Assembly (NCBI GenBank): GCA_002501065.1
Contig: DLRK01000085.1
Location: forward strand, 1 to 15,318
Direction: 5' to 3'
Origin: Akkermansiaceae bacterium UBA7890
Lineage (GTDB): Bacteria > Verrucomicrobiota > Verrucomicrobiia > Verrucomicrobiales > Akkermansiaceae
DNA length: 15,318 nt
Part shown: positions 7,173-15,318 of the stretch, one piece after another
How positions within the stretch are numbered: the stretch's first letter is position 1
Layout of the letters: every line of letters begins with the position of its first letter
Position numbers and translations under genes: made by a program
Notes under the pieces: generated by a model
Seen by the model: the letters and a program-made list of their open reading frames with translations, nothing else
Database searches by the model: none
What the model was told of the DNA's origin: nothing

Positions 7173-7919
7173 TCACTTTTTTATTTTCGTTTGCCGGATC
7201 AATTCAATGGCCTTTTCCGCGAAGCGCCGGCCAAGGATTGGGTAACTCTCTCTCGGGAAATGCACGCCGTGTTCAGGTTCACTGAGGTCGTCCGTGTCTA
7301 CCCATTCTCCATGTTCGTTATCCTCAGCGAGCTTGACCTGTACGTCGCGCATAGCCTTCCAGGGGGGCTCGCTCATATAGGAGTCATTGATGCGGCCAAT
7401 CACAAAGGCAACGTCCTTTCGACCCAGGTCTGTTTTCATTCGTCCCAACAACCTCAGAAAGCTCTTTTCGTAGGCGGCCCCCAAACCGCGCTTCCCATCC
7501 GACTCGCCCTGCATCCAGACGAAGGTGACGGAATCAAACGATCGGCCGTCGAAGGCTTCCCGAACTTTCCCGATCAAGGGCCCGTATTCCTGGCCATGCT
7601 GCTGCCTGGACCGTTCCGAGGGGACTCCCTTGCCGGGAAACCTGTAGTTGTCAGGAAACCTGTAATCCTTGTCCCAGAAGCGAATACCACGGCCGGACTT
7701 GCTATGATGGACAACGACGACGTTGTCTTCCCCGAAGGTGTCTTCGACCGTTTTGGCAAAGCCAGCCTTAAGCCCACCGGTCATATTCGATTGACCGGAG
7801 AGTATGAAGAGGTGCCTCTGACTGTTCTTCGCACTTACGGTCACGAAAGAAAAGATCGCCAAGGCAACATAGCAGATTAGACCTCTCATTGAATGAGATT
7901 GACTGTAGTGATTGGTCAT
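7173..7919 (-). CDS. Exported single-domain SASA/SGNH-type carbohydrate esterase
   Basis: A 248-residue protein. Residues 11-30 (MRGLICYVALAIFSFVTVSA) form a clean signal peptide after a hydrophilic ten-residue lead, so ATG at 7889 is an alternative start; neither has a good Shine-Dalgarno. The esterase signature is HLFILSGQSNM (Ser44), then FVWMQGESDG (133-142) and a C-terminal WVDTDDL...GVHFPRESYPILGRRFAEKAI with putative catalytic His220. It aligns along its length with the second domain of the tandem esterase, sharing HLFILSGQSNM, VTFVWMQGESD and TDDL. The acidic residue two before the His in that paralogue (DLH) is Gly here (GVH), so activity or triad geometry may differ. It follows the toroid gene by 16 bases and is likely co-transcribed. 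It probably deacetylates a polysaccharide or sialic-acid-like sugar; the substrate is inference. Confidence 0.85.
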   Translation of the reverse strand: MTNHYSQSHSMRGLICYVALAIFSFVTVSAKNSQRHLFILSGQSNMTGGLKAGFAKTVEDTFGEDNVVVVHHSKSGRGIRFWDKDYRFPDNYRFPGKGVPSERSRQQHGQEYGPLIGKVREAFDGRSFDSVTFVWMQGESDGKRGLGAAYEKSFLRLLGRMKTDLGRKDVAFVIGRINDSYMSEPPWKAMRDVQVKLAEDNEHGEWVDTDDLSEPEHGVHFPRESYPILGRRFAEKAIELIRQTKIKK

Positions 7920-7935
7920 CCGACGGGTCCGTTCA

Positions 7936-9039
7936 CTAGCGTTGATAAACCGGAATATACCGGTTCGGGGTCCCTAGAATGATGATCGCCATGGGCGTCT
8001 TATGCGGATAATCCTGTTCCTTCTCCTGCCACGATCCGTTGGGTTGCTGCAGCGTGATGAGTGAGTCGCGAATCCTGGGATACCACTTGGCGTAGCGTTC
8101 TTCACCAGCCTGAACCATCGCCTGCATTGCGTAGTAATGCGAGTAGTAGAAGTGGCCGTTGTCTTTTCGTGAGAACATTTTGGGTTCGTTTTCAAGGGTG
8201 TTGAGCGCAGCCTGGACCCACTCGGTGTCCCGATTGCCGGCGAGTTGCGCGGCATAGACGCCCCCGGCCGTGCAGGCGATGGTGTACCCTTTGCCCTGGT
8301 AGCCGAAGCCGCCTCTGCGCTCATCGAAGGCCTGATCGCGGAGGTAGCCGGTCAGCCGCTCGATCGTTTCAGTCGGCACCAGGACGCCCGCCTCACGGGC
8401 CGATGCGAGCGAGACAAAAACCATCGCGGTGACCGAGGTGTCCTGCCCGGCGTCGGGCCGTGGCGCGTATCGCCAGCCGCCCAGCGGATTCTGCGATCGC
8501 AGGATGATCTCGACGACTCGTTCCAGTGCCACCTGGATCTCCTTGTTGTCCCTGGGGTCGCTGGTCATTCCCCAGAGTTCGGACATCGCGATGGTGAACA
8601 GGCCGATTTCATACATCTTCACACCCATGGCACCTGTTGGGGAGTCCTTGGATCTCTTGAGCAGATAGTCCTTCGCGCGTTCCAGCGCCTTGCCGTACGT
8701 ACCGAAACCCGGAAAGTGGCCCTCGACCATGAATGCCATCAACCCGAGGCTGGTGCCGGCGATCGCGTAGCCCGCTCCGCGATCTTCAGGATCCTTGGAA
8801 GACCATGAGCCGTCCTTATTCTGGCTGGAGATAAGGAATTTCAGACCGCGCTCGATGGCCTTTTCGGCCTCCTCGGTCAACTCGGGCGCCTCGACTTCCG
8901 CAGCAGCGGGCGCTTCAACGGCTAAAGGTGTATCGGCGGGCTTTTCCTGCGCGGCAACCGACGCCGCAAGGAAACTGGTCGAGACAACGCACAGCGCCGT
9001 GGTGAGAAACCTCTGTTTCCTGTTGCTGGTGCCATTCAT
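7936..9039 (-). CDS. Secreted terpenoid-cyclase/prenyltransferase-like alpha/alpha-toroid protein
   Basis: A 367-residue protein with a signal peptide (residues 1-30, core FLTTALCVVSTSFLAASVAA), a Pro/Ala/Glu-rich linker (33-56), then squalene-cyclase-type repeats. QW-like motifs are FLISSQNKDGSW (68-79), ILRSQNPLGGW (179-189) and ITLQQPNGSW (328-337). DAGQDTSVTAMVFVSLASARE (196-216) and YYSHYYAMQAMVQAG (298-312) are typical of the toroid proteins found in PVC genomes. The class II cyclase DXDD motif is not present, so terpene cyclisation is unlikely; binding of a polymer, peptide or lipid is a possibility. The start overlaps the stop of the DUF4175-like gene by ATGA (9036-9039), and GAGAGGG at 9053-9047 gives a good ribosome site seven bases upstream. 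Such genes often follow DUF4175-like genes in Planctomycetes and Verrucomicrobia, with no established biochemical role. Confidence 0.87.
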   Translation of the reverse strand: MNGTSNRKQRFLTTALCVVSTSFLAASVAAQEKPADTPLAVEAPAAAEVEAPELTEEAEKAIERGLKFLISSQNKDGSWSSKDPEDRGAGYAIAGTSLGLMAFMVEGHFPGFGTYGKALERAKDYLLKRSKDSPTGAMGVKMYEIGLFTIAMSELWGMTSDPRDNKEIQVALERVVEIILRSQNPLGGWRYAPRPDAGQDTSVTAMVFVSLASAREAGVLVPTETIERLTGYLRDQAFDERRGGFGYQGKGYTIACTAGGVYAAQLAGNRDTEWVQAALNTLENEPKMFSRKDNGHFYYSHYYAMQAMVQAGEERYAKWYPRIRDSLITLQQPNGSWQEKEQDYPHKTPMAIIILGTPNRYIPVYQR

Positions 9040-12000
9040 TTTGCAACCCTCTCGTAATAGTTTTTCAACAATCCGCGATATTCCAATGGCAGCTCGCGGG
9101 CGAAATTCTGATTCAACGCGGCACGGTTACGCTCGCCCCGCACTTTCCACTCCGTTCTCTGGTCCTTGGGCGCTTCACCGCTCACAAAGTCAGCGATGAA
9201 GCCGGCGGAAAAGTCCGCCTCGCTGTCACTGCCCGGGCCATCAGCGTCCGGGGACCCATCCTCGGCAGCCGCAGGCGGCACGGCGGTCTCCAGGATCAGG
9301 GCCTGCTCGATGATGAAATGTCGTAGCATTTGCATGGCAGCTTCCTGGTGGCGTTTGATCGCGTCCCGGTCGGATGACTGCATGGCTGCGGTGGCCGCCA
9401 CGAGCTGGGTGGACGCGGTTTCGAGCATCGCGTGTGGCTCGCCCACCTTGGAGAGTTCCCGGCAACGAGCCGCCAGGCTACCTTGCTGCTCTGCAAGGGA
9501 TTTCATCGCCTCGACCTCGGCCTTGTTCGTATCACGGAAGAGGATCTTGTGCGCAGTAGCTACAGCCAATACCTCAACCAATCGCTCAAGGTCAGGATCG
9601 GTCTGGGCCATGATCTCGATATCCGGCAGGCCGTGAAGCATGCTGATCACCGCAAACAGGGAGTCGGCATTCTCCATGAGCGCCGCTCCCACGAGCTCCA
9701 TCTGCTCGGCCGCCGCAGGCGCTTTGATTCCTTCCAGCTGAGCAAGCACCTTACGCATCAGCTTGGCGGGCTCGGCATACGCAGTCATCCCCGTGACCGA
9801 CACGAGGACTTGCCCATCTTTATCTGCCTTGGCAAGCAAGGTCCGCTGTTTTGCCAGCAGGTCTTGCAGTTGTTCCGGCGTGGCCGATCCGGCCTTGCGT
9901 GCCAACTCCTCTTGCTGGTATTCCAGCACAGCGATCTCAGCAACGGAGGCATGCAGGAATTCCACGATCTCAGCGACGTAACCTGCCTGCGATTTCACCG
10001 CCTGGACCAGCGCATGCACTTTCTCAAGTGATTCGGCCACGACGTCCTGGGCATCAAGTGCATCGAGCTTATCGCCGGTTTGCAGAGAAGCCACTGCATC
10101 CTCAAGGTCCGCGACGGCGAAGGCCAGAGGCGTACCAGTATCCAGTCGTAATGCGACAAGGTCCAGCAGCGGCGCGACGTCATCGACACACCTTCTCAGG
10201 TTGTTGAGCATCGGCAAGAGGTGTGAAGCGTCGTCTGACTCCAACGCCTTGGTTGCCACGATCATATCGCGCTGCTCCGCGACGATGTCGCCCATATAGC
10301 CAAGGGCAAATCCTACCGATCGCTGGAACATCAGCAGGCTCTGCAGCAGGTCGAGTCGCTCGTTCTGGGTAGTCACGATCGTATACGCCTCGGCCAGGAT
10401 ATCGGCCGCTTGCTCCTGGTGGCCGATCGCCTGGTCTGCGTCGTTCGCCTCCAGTGAAGCCAGCGCACTACGCATCGCCTGCTCCGCCCGCTCCATCCGG
10501 CTTAGCAGGGGGGGGATGTCCTGATCCAACTTTGCCTGGCCCTGCTTTACCAGATCGCTATTGAATGAGGCCAGTTCCTCGGTCAGGAGAAGCTGAGGCT
10601 CGGACAGACCATTGACTTTCTCCCCTTCTGTCGCAGCGATATCGGTTTTCTCAAGTAGCGCGACCACTTTCGCTTCGTATCCCTCGATGAAGGCAAGGCG
10701 CTCGCCTGTCACGGCGACCAGCATACTCAGGCCTAGTGTCTGGAGCCCCAATTCCACTGACCAATGGTCCACGAGCTCCGACAGTTTGGTCAGTGCCTCC
10801 TCTGCCTCGCGCTGCTGTGAAATGGCCGGGGCCTGTCGACCGGCAGCGAATTGATCAATCGCATCCGCCATCGCGCGGTCAGCATCCTTCAAAAGGGCCT
10901 GGACCGGAGGCGCCTCCGGCCAAGTTTCATCAAAGAGCTTGGTCCGCGGCGCAGGCACGGTCTGCAGGAGCAGGGTCAGCAAGCGTTTACGAAGATTTAC
11001 CTGGGCTTGTCCGGCCTGGGTCCTGCCTGCCTCAAAACTTTGAGCTGACATATCGGCGCACTGTTCGCGGAGCATCGCCTGGGCCTTGACGATCAATCGC
11101 ATCTGGTCCCGGGTTTTGATCAGGGTCGAGTAGGCCCCACTGAGACGCACACTGAACTCCGCATCGAGCAAGGTCCTGACCAACTCGGCCTGAAGACGCT
11201 CCGCCTGGTCGGCTTGTCCCTGCGTGACCAATACCGCAGCTTGACGCATCCGTTCTTCAGTCTGGGCACGCTGCAAATCCTTGACACTTTGGATCAGCCG
11301 GAGAACGGCCAACGGTCGCTTCTCGTAGCGCATCCCATTTTGAAGATCGGCGATCAGGCGATGGGTCCACTGCGCCAGTTCATCCTGTGCCTTGGGGAGA
11401 GATCCTCCCGACTCGGCCGATTTGGCCTGAACGGCACGCCATCGCAGGGAGGCCTGGACCTGTGCCAGCATTCGGGTTTCCCGTGCATAGACTTCCTGTG
11501 CCGAATCAATGGATCGGAGCAGGACCAGGCTGCCCAACTCGCGGGCGGCGGTATTGACTGCGCGTGCTGCGGATGAAGGATCAGGAGATTCCTGCGTATT
11601 ACCCCCTGCGACGCCGGACTGGTGTCGCAGGCGGGACGCCGCGTTGGCCAGGTGAGTGTCCGCAATTCCAAGTAACGCCGAACGAACCTGCTCGAGGGAC
11701 TCGCCCTCGGCCGCATCGGAGACATTGTTGGCGACCAGGTCCTCGAGCAAGTCCTTCAACTGTTTCGCAATCCCCTTGAGTTGATCCCGCAGCAGTTCCT
11801 GCCGGATCGCTTCGACCTGACAGGCCTGCATGTAACCGTCGGCGTTCGGTTCCAGGCTGCGCACGTTCTCAAACGCCGCGCGCTGTTGGCGGTAGGTCGT
11901 CTGAACGCGCGAGAGAAGGCGGTCTTTCTTCTTCTGGATCTGCTTGAGATAGTCCTCCCTGGAGAGAAATGTAATCCTCCGTGTCTCCGTGCGAACGACG

Positions 12001-13454
12001 TGCGGACCATCCGGATACTTGTCGGCCACTTCGACCAGAAAGGACACCGTGTCTCCGATCTTCAGGTCGGGAAGAACTTTGCGGTAATCCCAATCAATTG
12101 CTTGTTCTCCGCCTCCGTTTTTGAGTGGAGTCTCGAGGGAGACCGATTTCTCCTGACGCAGGTTCACGCGATAGGTGATCCTGGAGCTGCCGATGCCATG
12201 ATCGTCGCTGGCACGCACGGCAAGATCCAGCTGCCGCCCGAGGAGGGCGTTGAGGTTCGCGTCCGGGGAAGAGAGCTCGACCCTTGGCGCCTGATCGGAG
12301 ACCACCTGCAGGTAGTAGCGCGGGCTGGCAAAAGCGAATCCGAATTCCTCTTCCACCCACGCAAAGCTGTATCCCTGCGAGGCGTCCACCTTCTCATCGA
12401 TGACGAGCTGCCGGCCATCATTAGTGACCTCCAACTTCATCGGTTCTTCTCCGTCACGGTTCAGAACCGCCTCCCGGATGGGACGATCGAGCGTCAGTTT
12501 CCAATGAGCCTGCGTATTCTCCGGCACTGCCAGGGTCAGGGCCTCCACCGTCTCTGTGGGGCGTTCGAGGTAAGCGGGAAAACTGAGTCCAACCTGCACC
12601 TTCTCAATCCGCGGTGCCGTGATCACGCGCACTTGATGCCAGTCGCTGCGCGCGTCTCCAGCCTTGATCCGGTAGCTGAAATCACGCGAGGCCGAGGCGA
12701 TGGTGTAGTCACAGCGTCCCTCGTTGATCGCTAACTCCAATTCGCGCGGCCGTCCTTCACCGGTGCGCAGGAAGAGCTTCGCCTTCCCGGGAACCACTCC
12801 TGAGACACTGATCGCGATCTTTGCGCTCTCGCCTTCCTTCACCACCATGTCCCCCTCTCCGAGTTCGAGCTCGGTGTAGGTCGGATAGGTCGCCACCATC
12901 CACGGTGCAAAGATGCGCGTCAGCCCTGCGAGGAGAAACGGACCGTTGATCACACCGATCGCCACTATCACGCCCGCTAGAATCATGGCCGCCCCGGCTG
13001 GTCCCCGGAGAGAGCGATACGGCACAATCCTGCGGGGCTTCACCTCCCTGGCTGCTTCATCTGCCTTGCTCCGGGTCAGCTCCCAAAGGGCCTGCGAGGT
13101 GCCGGGAGTCGGCTTCGTCTTGCCGAACTGGATGGCGGAAACCAGGAGGCTCTTGAGTTCCCCGTGCTTCTTCTCGACTTGGAGGGCAGTCCGCTCCGCG
13201 TTGAAGAACCGAAGGTGCCTCCAACCGTGCTTCCACGCTTTGTAGAGAGACACCAGGGTGAGGAACGAAAGAACGGGATACCGGGCCTCTGCCGGTAGAT
13301 ACGTGAAGCGGTCGATTGCCATCCCGATTAAAAACAGCGGAATGCACCACCGGCATATCGCGAGCAGGCCGGCCCCGAGGTGCTTGCGCTGTGTCCGTCG
13401 CCACACGGCACGCAAGCGCAATCTCAGAACCCTGTTCTCCGTACCGCTACTCAT
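9036..13454 (-). CDS. Giant DUF4175-like membrane protein with long helical region
   Basis: A 1472-residue protein. Hydrophobic segments at about 27-47, 57-72 and 152-178 anchor the N-terminus. Residues about 190-495 are beta-rich, with Ig-like or fibronectin-like sections: PTYTELELGEGDMVVKEGES, SFPAYLERPTETV, RASDDHGIGSSRITYRV and DTVSFLVEVADKYPDG. From about 500 to 1385 the protein is almost entirely helical and rich in Gln, Ala, Leu and Glu, which suggests long coiled-coil or helical-bundle structure. A low-complexity acidic stretch (about 1385-1415) precedes the conserved-looking C-terminal tail LPLEYRGLLKNYYERVAK. This layout matches the DUF4175-type proteins of PVC bacteria that sit with MoxR/VWA genes. 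No catalytic motif is recognised; a scaffold or mechanosensing role in the envelope is inference. The start overlaps the VWA gene's TGA (ATGA), with GAAGG 11 bases upstream. Confidence 0.87.
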   Translation of the reverse strand: MSSGTENRVLRLRLRAVWRRTQRKHLGAGLLAICRWCIPLFLIGMAIDRFTYLPAEARYPVLSFLTLVSLYKAWKHGWRHLRFFNAERTALQVEKKHGELKSLLVSAIQFGKTKPTPGTSQALWELTRSKADEAAREVKPRRIVPYRSLRGPAGAAMILAGVIVAIGVINGPFLLAGLTRIFAPWMVATYPTYTELELGEGDMVVKEGESAKIAISVSGVVPGKAKLFLRTGEGRPRELELAINEGRCDYTIASASRDFSYRIKAGDARSDWHQVRVITAPRIEKVQVGLSFPAYLERPTETVEALTLAVPENTQAHWKLTLDRPIREAVLNRDGEEPMKLEVTNDGRQLVIDEKVDASQGYSFAWVEEEFGFAFASPRYYLQVVSDQAPRVELSSPDANLNALLGRQLDLAVRASDDHGIGSSRITYRVNLRQEKSVSLETPLKNGGGEQAIDWDYRKVLPDLKIGDTVSFLVEVADKYPDGPHVVRTETRRITFLSREDYLKQIQKKKDRLLSRVQTTYRQQRAAFENVRSLEPNADGYMQACQVEAIRQELLRDQLKGIAKQLKDLLEDLVANNVSDAAEGESLEQVRSALLGIADTHLANAASRLRHQSGVAGGNTQESPDPSSAARAVNTAARELGSLVLLRSIDSAQEVYARETRMLAQVQASLRWRAVQAKSAESGGSLPKAQDELAQWTHRLIADLQNGMRYEKRPLAVLRLIQSVKDLQRAQTEERMRQAAVLVTQGQADQAERLQAELVRTLLDAEFSVRLSGAYSTLIKTRDQMRLIVKAQAMLREQCADMSAQSFEAGRTQAGQAQVNLRKRLLTLLLQTVPAPRTKLFDETWPEAPPVQALLKDADRAMADAIDQFAAGRQAPAISQQREAEEALTKLSELVDHWSVELGLQTLGLSMLVAVTGERLAFIEGYEAKVVALLEKTDIAATEGEKVNGLSEPQLLLTEELASFNSDLVKQGQAKLDQDIPPLLSRMERAEQAMRSALASLEANDADQAIGHQEQAADILAEAYTIVTTQNERLDLLQSLLMFQRSVGFALGYMGDIVAEQRDMIVATKALESDDASHLLPMLNNLRRCVDDVAPLLDLVALRLDTGTPLAFAVADLEDAVASLQTGDKLDALDAQDVVAESLEKVHALVQAVKSQAGYVAEIVEFLHASVAEIAVLEYQQEELARKAGSATPEQLQDLLAKQRTLLAKADKDGQVLVSVTGMTAYAEPAKLMRKVLAQLEGIKAPAAAEQMELVGAALMENADSLFAVISMLHGLPDIEIMAQTDPDLERLVEVLAVATAHKILFRDTNKAEVEAMKSLAEQQGSLAARCRELSKVGEPHAMLETASTQLVAATAAMQSSDRDAIKRHQEAAMQMLRHFIIEQALILETAVPPAAAEDGSPDADGPGSDSEADFSAGFIADFVSGEAPKDQRTEWKVRGERNRAALNQNFARELPLEYRGLLKNYYERVAK

Positions 13455-15318
13455 GGGAGATCATACCTTCTACGCAAAATCCATTCCGTTCCCAGCAATC
13501 CCACAAGGAGGAGCGCAACAATAACATTGTCCCAGAGAGGGCGCTCGGAACGGACCTTGGTTGAAATGATCCGGTTGTTCACGAGCGAACTGAGCTCAGG
13601 CAACTCGCGTATCCCGAGACTGGCCCCGCCCGTCAGGTTGGCGATGCGTTGCAAGTGGGCAAGTCGCATGTCAGTGTCGATCAGCTCCTGCCGAACCTCG
13701 GTGACCTGAAACTCCGTTGTATTTGCCATCTTTTCCTCTTCGTCATTCGCCTCGACCCGGTAACGGCCTGTTTCCGGGGGTGAAAAGTATCCCTCGTAGA
13801 GCCCGGGTTGAGACTTGTCAGGTCGAAGGTTGACGAGTTGCTTTGCTTGCCCGTCATCAATACTCGACACGTAAACCTCAAACACGGGCTGAACGATCGG
13901 CTCAAAGCGGTCATCCAGAACATGAGCATACAGGCGGCACTGGCCGTCGACGGCATACACTGAACGGTCGGTTTCCAATCGGATGCGCTTGTGTTCACCC
14001 ATCAAGCGCGAGAGCGTCATGAACTGGATGCACTGGGACCAGATGCGCCAGTGGTACTTGTCGCCGGTCCTGTAACGCAGTCGCCACAGCCGGTCCGAAG
14101 CAATCGACATGCATTTGCCAGTCCCGTAACGCTGCCATGCGACCAACGGATAGCTCTGGTCCCGCTCGGTACTATCGGAAAGCATCGCGAGCACTGTCGC
14201 ACCAGGCTTGGCAGACAGAAGCGGAGGCAATTGATCCATCGGTGCCATTCGCGTCCAGATGTGATCGTTGAGCTCCACCTCGTTCTCCAGGGTCATCACC
14301 AGGCTGCTTCTGCCTTCGGGCGTCAGCACAGGGTAAACCGATTCCGCAATTTTTTCCCAACTTGCTTCGGCATCAAACCGAACGGGCAGCATGGTTTGCA
14401 CTGGCGTCTCCGCATATGAGCCGGGCGCATACATCGGACCGCAAAGCATCAGCAACGATGCCCCGCGATCCCGGATGAGTTCTTCCAGCAGGCTAAGTTC
14501 CTCCTCGGTGAAAAAGGATGCATCGACGTCACCGAGAATCACCAGGTCGTATTGGAAAGCGCCTTCCCGGTCATCGGGGAACCGCTCGATGTGCTCCGGT
14601 GAGTTCCGTGCGACCTCGGGTCCGACATTGGACGCGATAAAGGTAGCGTTGATCCGCGGATCGCGTTTGAGGATCGCACGCAGATAGCGATATTCCCATC
14701 GGGCATTACCTTCGATGTAGAGCACGTTGACCTTTTCATTCACGACCCGGACGCTTCGCGAAATACGGTTGTTTACGGTAGAGACTTCGTTGTCAAACGG
14801 CTCGATGAGAACGTCGATCTGTGCTGCGCCTTTCTCATAAACATCAACGCGAAAATCGATCTCTTCAAATTGCAGTCCGCCAGCAAGGCGAATAATACGC
14901 GAAGAGACGCGTCGATCATTCAGAAGCACTGCCAGCCGCGCTGTCCGTCTTTCATAGCCTTTGGATTGGATCTGGACGCGGACAGGCACCTTGTCGCCGG
15001 AGTAGGCGACTTCCTGCATCACGATGTTGCGGATACTGACATCATCCGGATCAGCCAGGCCTATCGGTATTGTGTAGACGGGTATGCCGCGTGCGCCAAG
15101 GTCCTTGAGCACCGCCTCGGACCGTTGGGATGAAGCGTTGTCGATGCCGTCGGATAGCAGGACGATTCCCGCCGCCGGAATTCCACCTGAACTGGCTACC
15201 GCTTCGAGAGAAGTGGCGATCGAGGTTCCCGGCTCCCTGGCCTCCAGTCCGGCCAGTTCTTCGGTGGTCAGCACTTCGCCGTTGCTGATCAGGTGTGGGG
15301 ATTGACCAAAAGCGTGGT
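13451..15318 (-). CDS. VWA plus glutamine-amidotransferase-like membrane protein (5' end beyond window)
   Basis: The frame is open to the right edge, so the N-terminus is missing; 621 residues are visible (first complete codon at 15316). A GTG at 15274 is in frame, but it falls inside the VWA fold and is not a credible start. Visible residues 25-95 are the second half of a von Willebrand factor A domain: GTSIATSLEAV followed by IVLLSDGIDNA (about 51-61) and YTIPIG. Then come beta-sandwich regions and a class I glutamine-amidotransferase-like flavodoxin fold: NVLYIEGNARWEYRYL (about 197-212), YDLVILGDVDA (256-266), LLMLCGP (288-294). A further sandwich (about 440-540) and one C-terminal membrane helix (NVIVALLLVGLLGTEWIL) follow, ending in a basic tail. 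The N-terminus of such proteins usually has two more helices. Homologues occur with MoxR and DUF58 genes; exact function unknown. Confidence 0.87.
   Translation of the reverse strand, partial: HAFGQSPHLISNGEVLTTEELAGLEAREPGTSIATSLEAVASSGGIPAAGIVLLSDGIDNASSQRSEAVLKDLGARGIPVYTIPIGLADPDDVSIRNIVMQEVAYSGDKVPVRVQIQSKGYERRTARLAVLLNDRRVSSRIIRLAGGLQFEEIDFRVDVYEKGAAQIDVLIEPFDNEVSTVNNRISRSVRVVNEKVNVLYIEGNARWEYRYLRAILKRDPRINATFIASNVGPEVARNSPEHIERFPDDREGAFQYDLVILGDVDASFFTEEELSLLEELIRDRGASLLMLCGPMYAPGSYAETPVQTMLPVRFDAEASWEKIAESVYPVLTPEGRSSLVMTLENEVELNDHIWTRMAPMDQLPPLLSAKPGATVLAMLSDSTERDQSYPLVAWQRYGTGKCMSIASDRLWRLRYRTGDKYHWRIWSQCIQFMTLSRLMGEHKRIRLETDRSVYAVDGQCRLYAHVLDDRFEPIVQPVFEVYVSSIDDGQAKQLVNLRPDKSQPGLYEGYFSPPETGRYRVEANDEEEKMANTTEFQVTEVRQELIDTDMRLAHLQRIANLTGGASLGIRELPELSSLVNNRIISTKVRSERPLWDNVIVALLLVGLLGTEWILRRRYDLP

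Noticed and set aside
11781..12734. A 317-codon open frame on the plus strand
   Set aside because: It is fully antisense to the DUF4175-like gene, resembles no protein family I recognise, and such frames are common opposite codon-biased genes.
1..15318. tRNA, rRNA, CRISPR, insertion sequence or phage genes
   Set aside because: No cloverleaf, rRNA core sequence, regularly spaced repeats, transposase motif or terminal inverted repeats were seen.

Overview
The window is one tightly packed, single-direction gene cluster: every supported gene is on the minus strand, so transcription runs from the right edge to the left edge. It reads as a chromosomal segment of a PVC-superphylum bacterium, most likely Verrucomicrobiota or a relative (Planctomycetota, Lentisphaerota and Kiritimatiellota are alternatives). 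This is inferred from gene content: a VWA/amidotransferase-like membrane protein, a giant DUF4175-type membrane protein and a secreted terpenoid-cyclase-toroid protein sit next to sialate-O-acetylesterase-type hydrolases. No rRNA, tRNA, CRISPR array, insertion sequence or phage gene was seen.

Right part (about 15318 to 7936), an envelope module. The first gene, cut by the window edge, encodes a VWA plus glutamine-amidotransferase-like membrane protein. It overlaps by ATGA with a 1472-residue DUF4175-like protein, which overlaps by ATGA with a secreted alpha/alpha-toroid protein. This set usually follows MoxR ATPase, DUF58 and BatA-like genes in PVC genomes, so those probably lie just beyond the right edge. 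Its biochemical role is not established.

Middle and left part (about 7919 to 1), exported enzymes. In transcription order these are a single-domain SASA/SGNH-type esterase, a Tat-type flavin amine oxidoreductase, a tandem two-domain sialate-O-acetylesterase-like protein, a transglutaminase-like protein with a C-terminal beta-sandwich domain, and a partial protein with a degenerate thioredoxin-like fold. Nearly all carry an N-terminal export signal. Together they suggest processing or remodelling of an extracytoplasmic polymer, with the envelope module as its membrane anchor or sensor. That functional link is inference from gene order.

The most unusual spot is the only sizeable intergenic gap (5533-5666). 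It holds a 37-codon reading frame with a strong ribosome binding site. Its stop codon overlaps the start of the tandem esterase (TGATG). Inside it are complementary segments that could form mutually exclusive hairpins next to a second Shine-Dalgarno sequence, an arrangement that resembles a translational attenuator. The longest ORFs on the plus strand are antisense shadows of the real genes.
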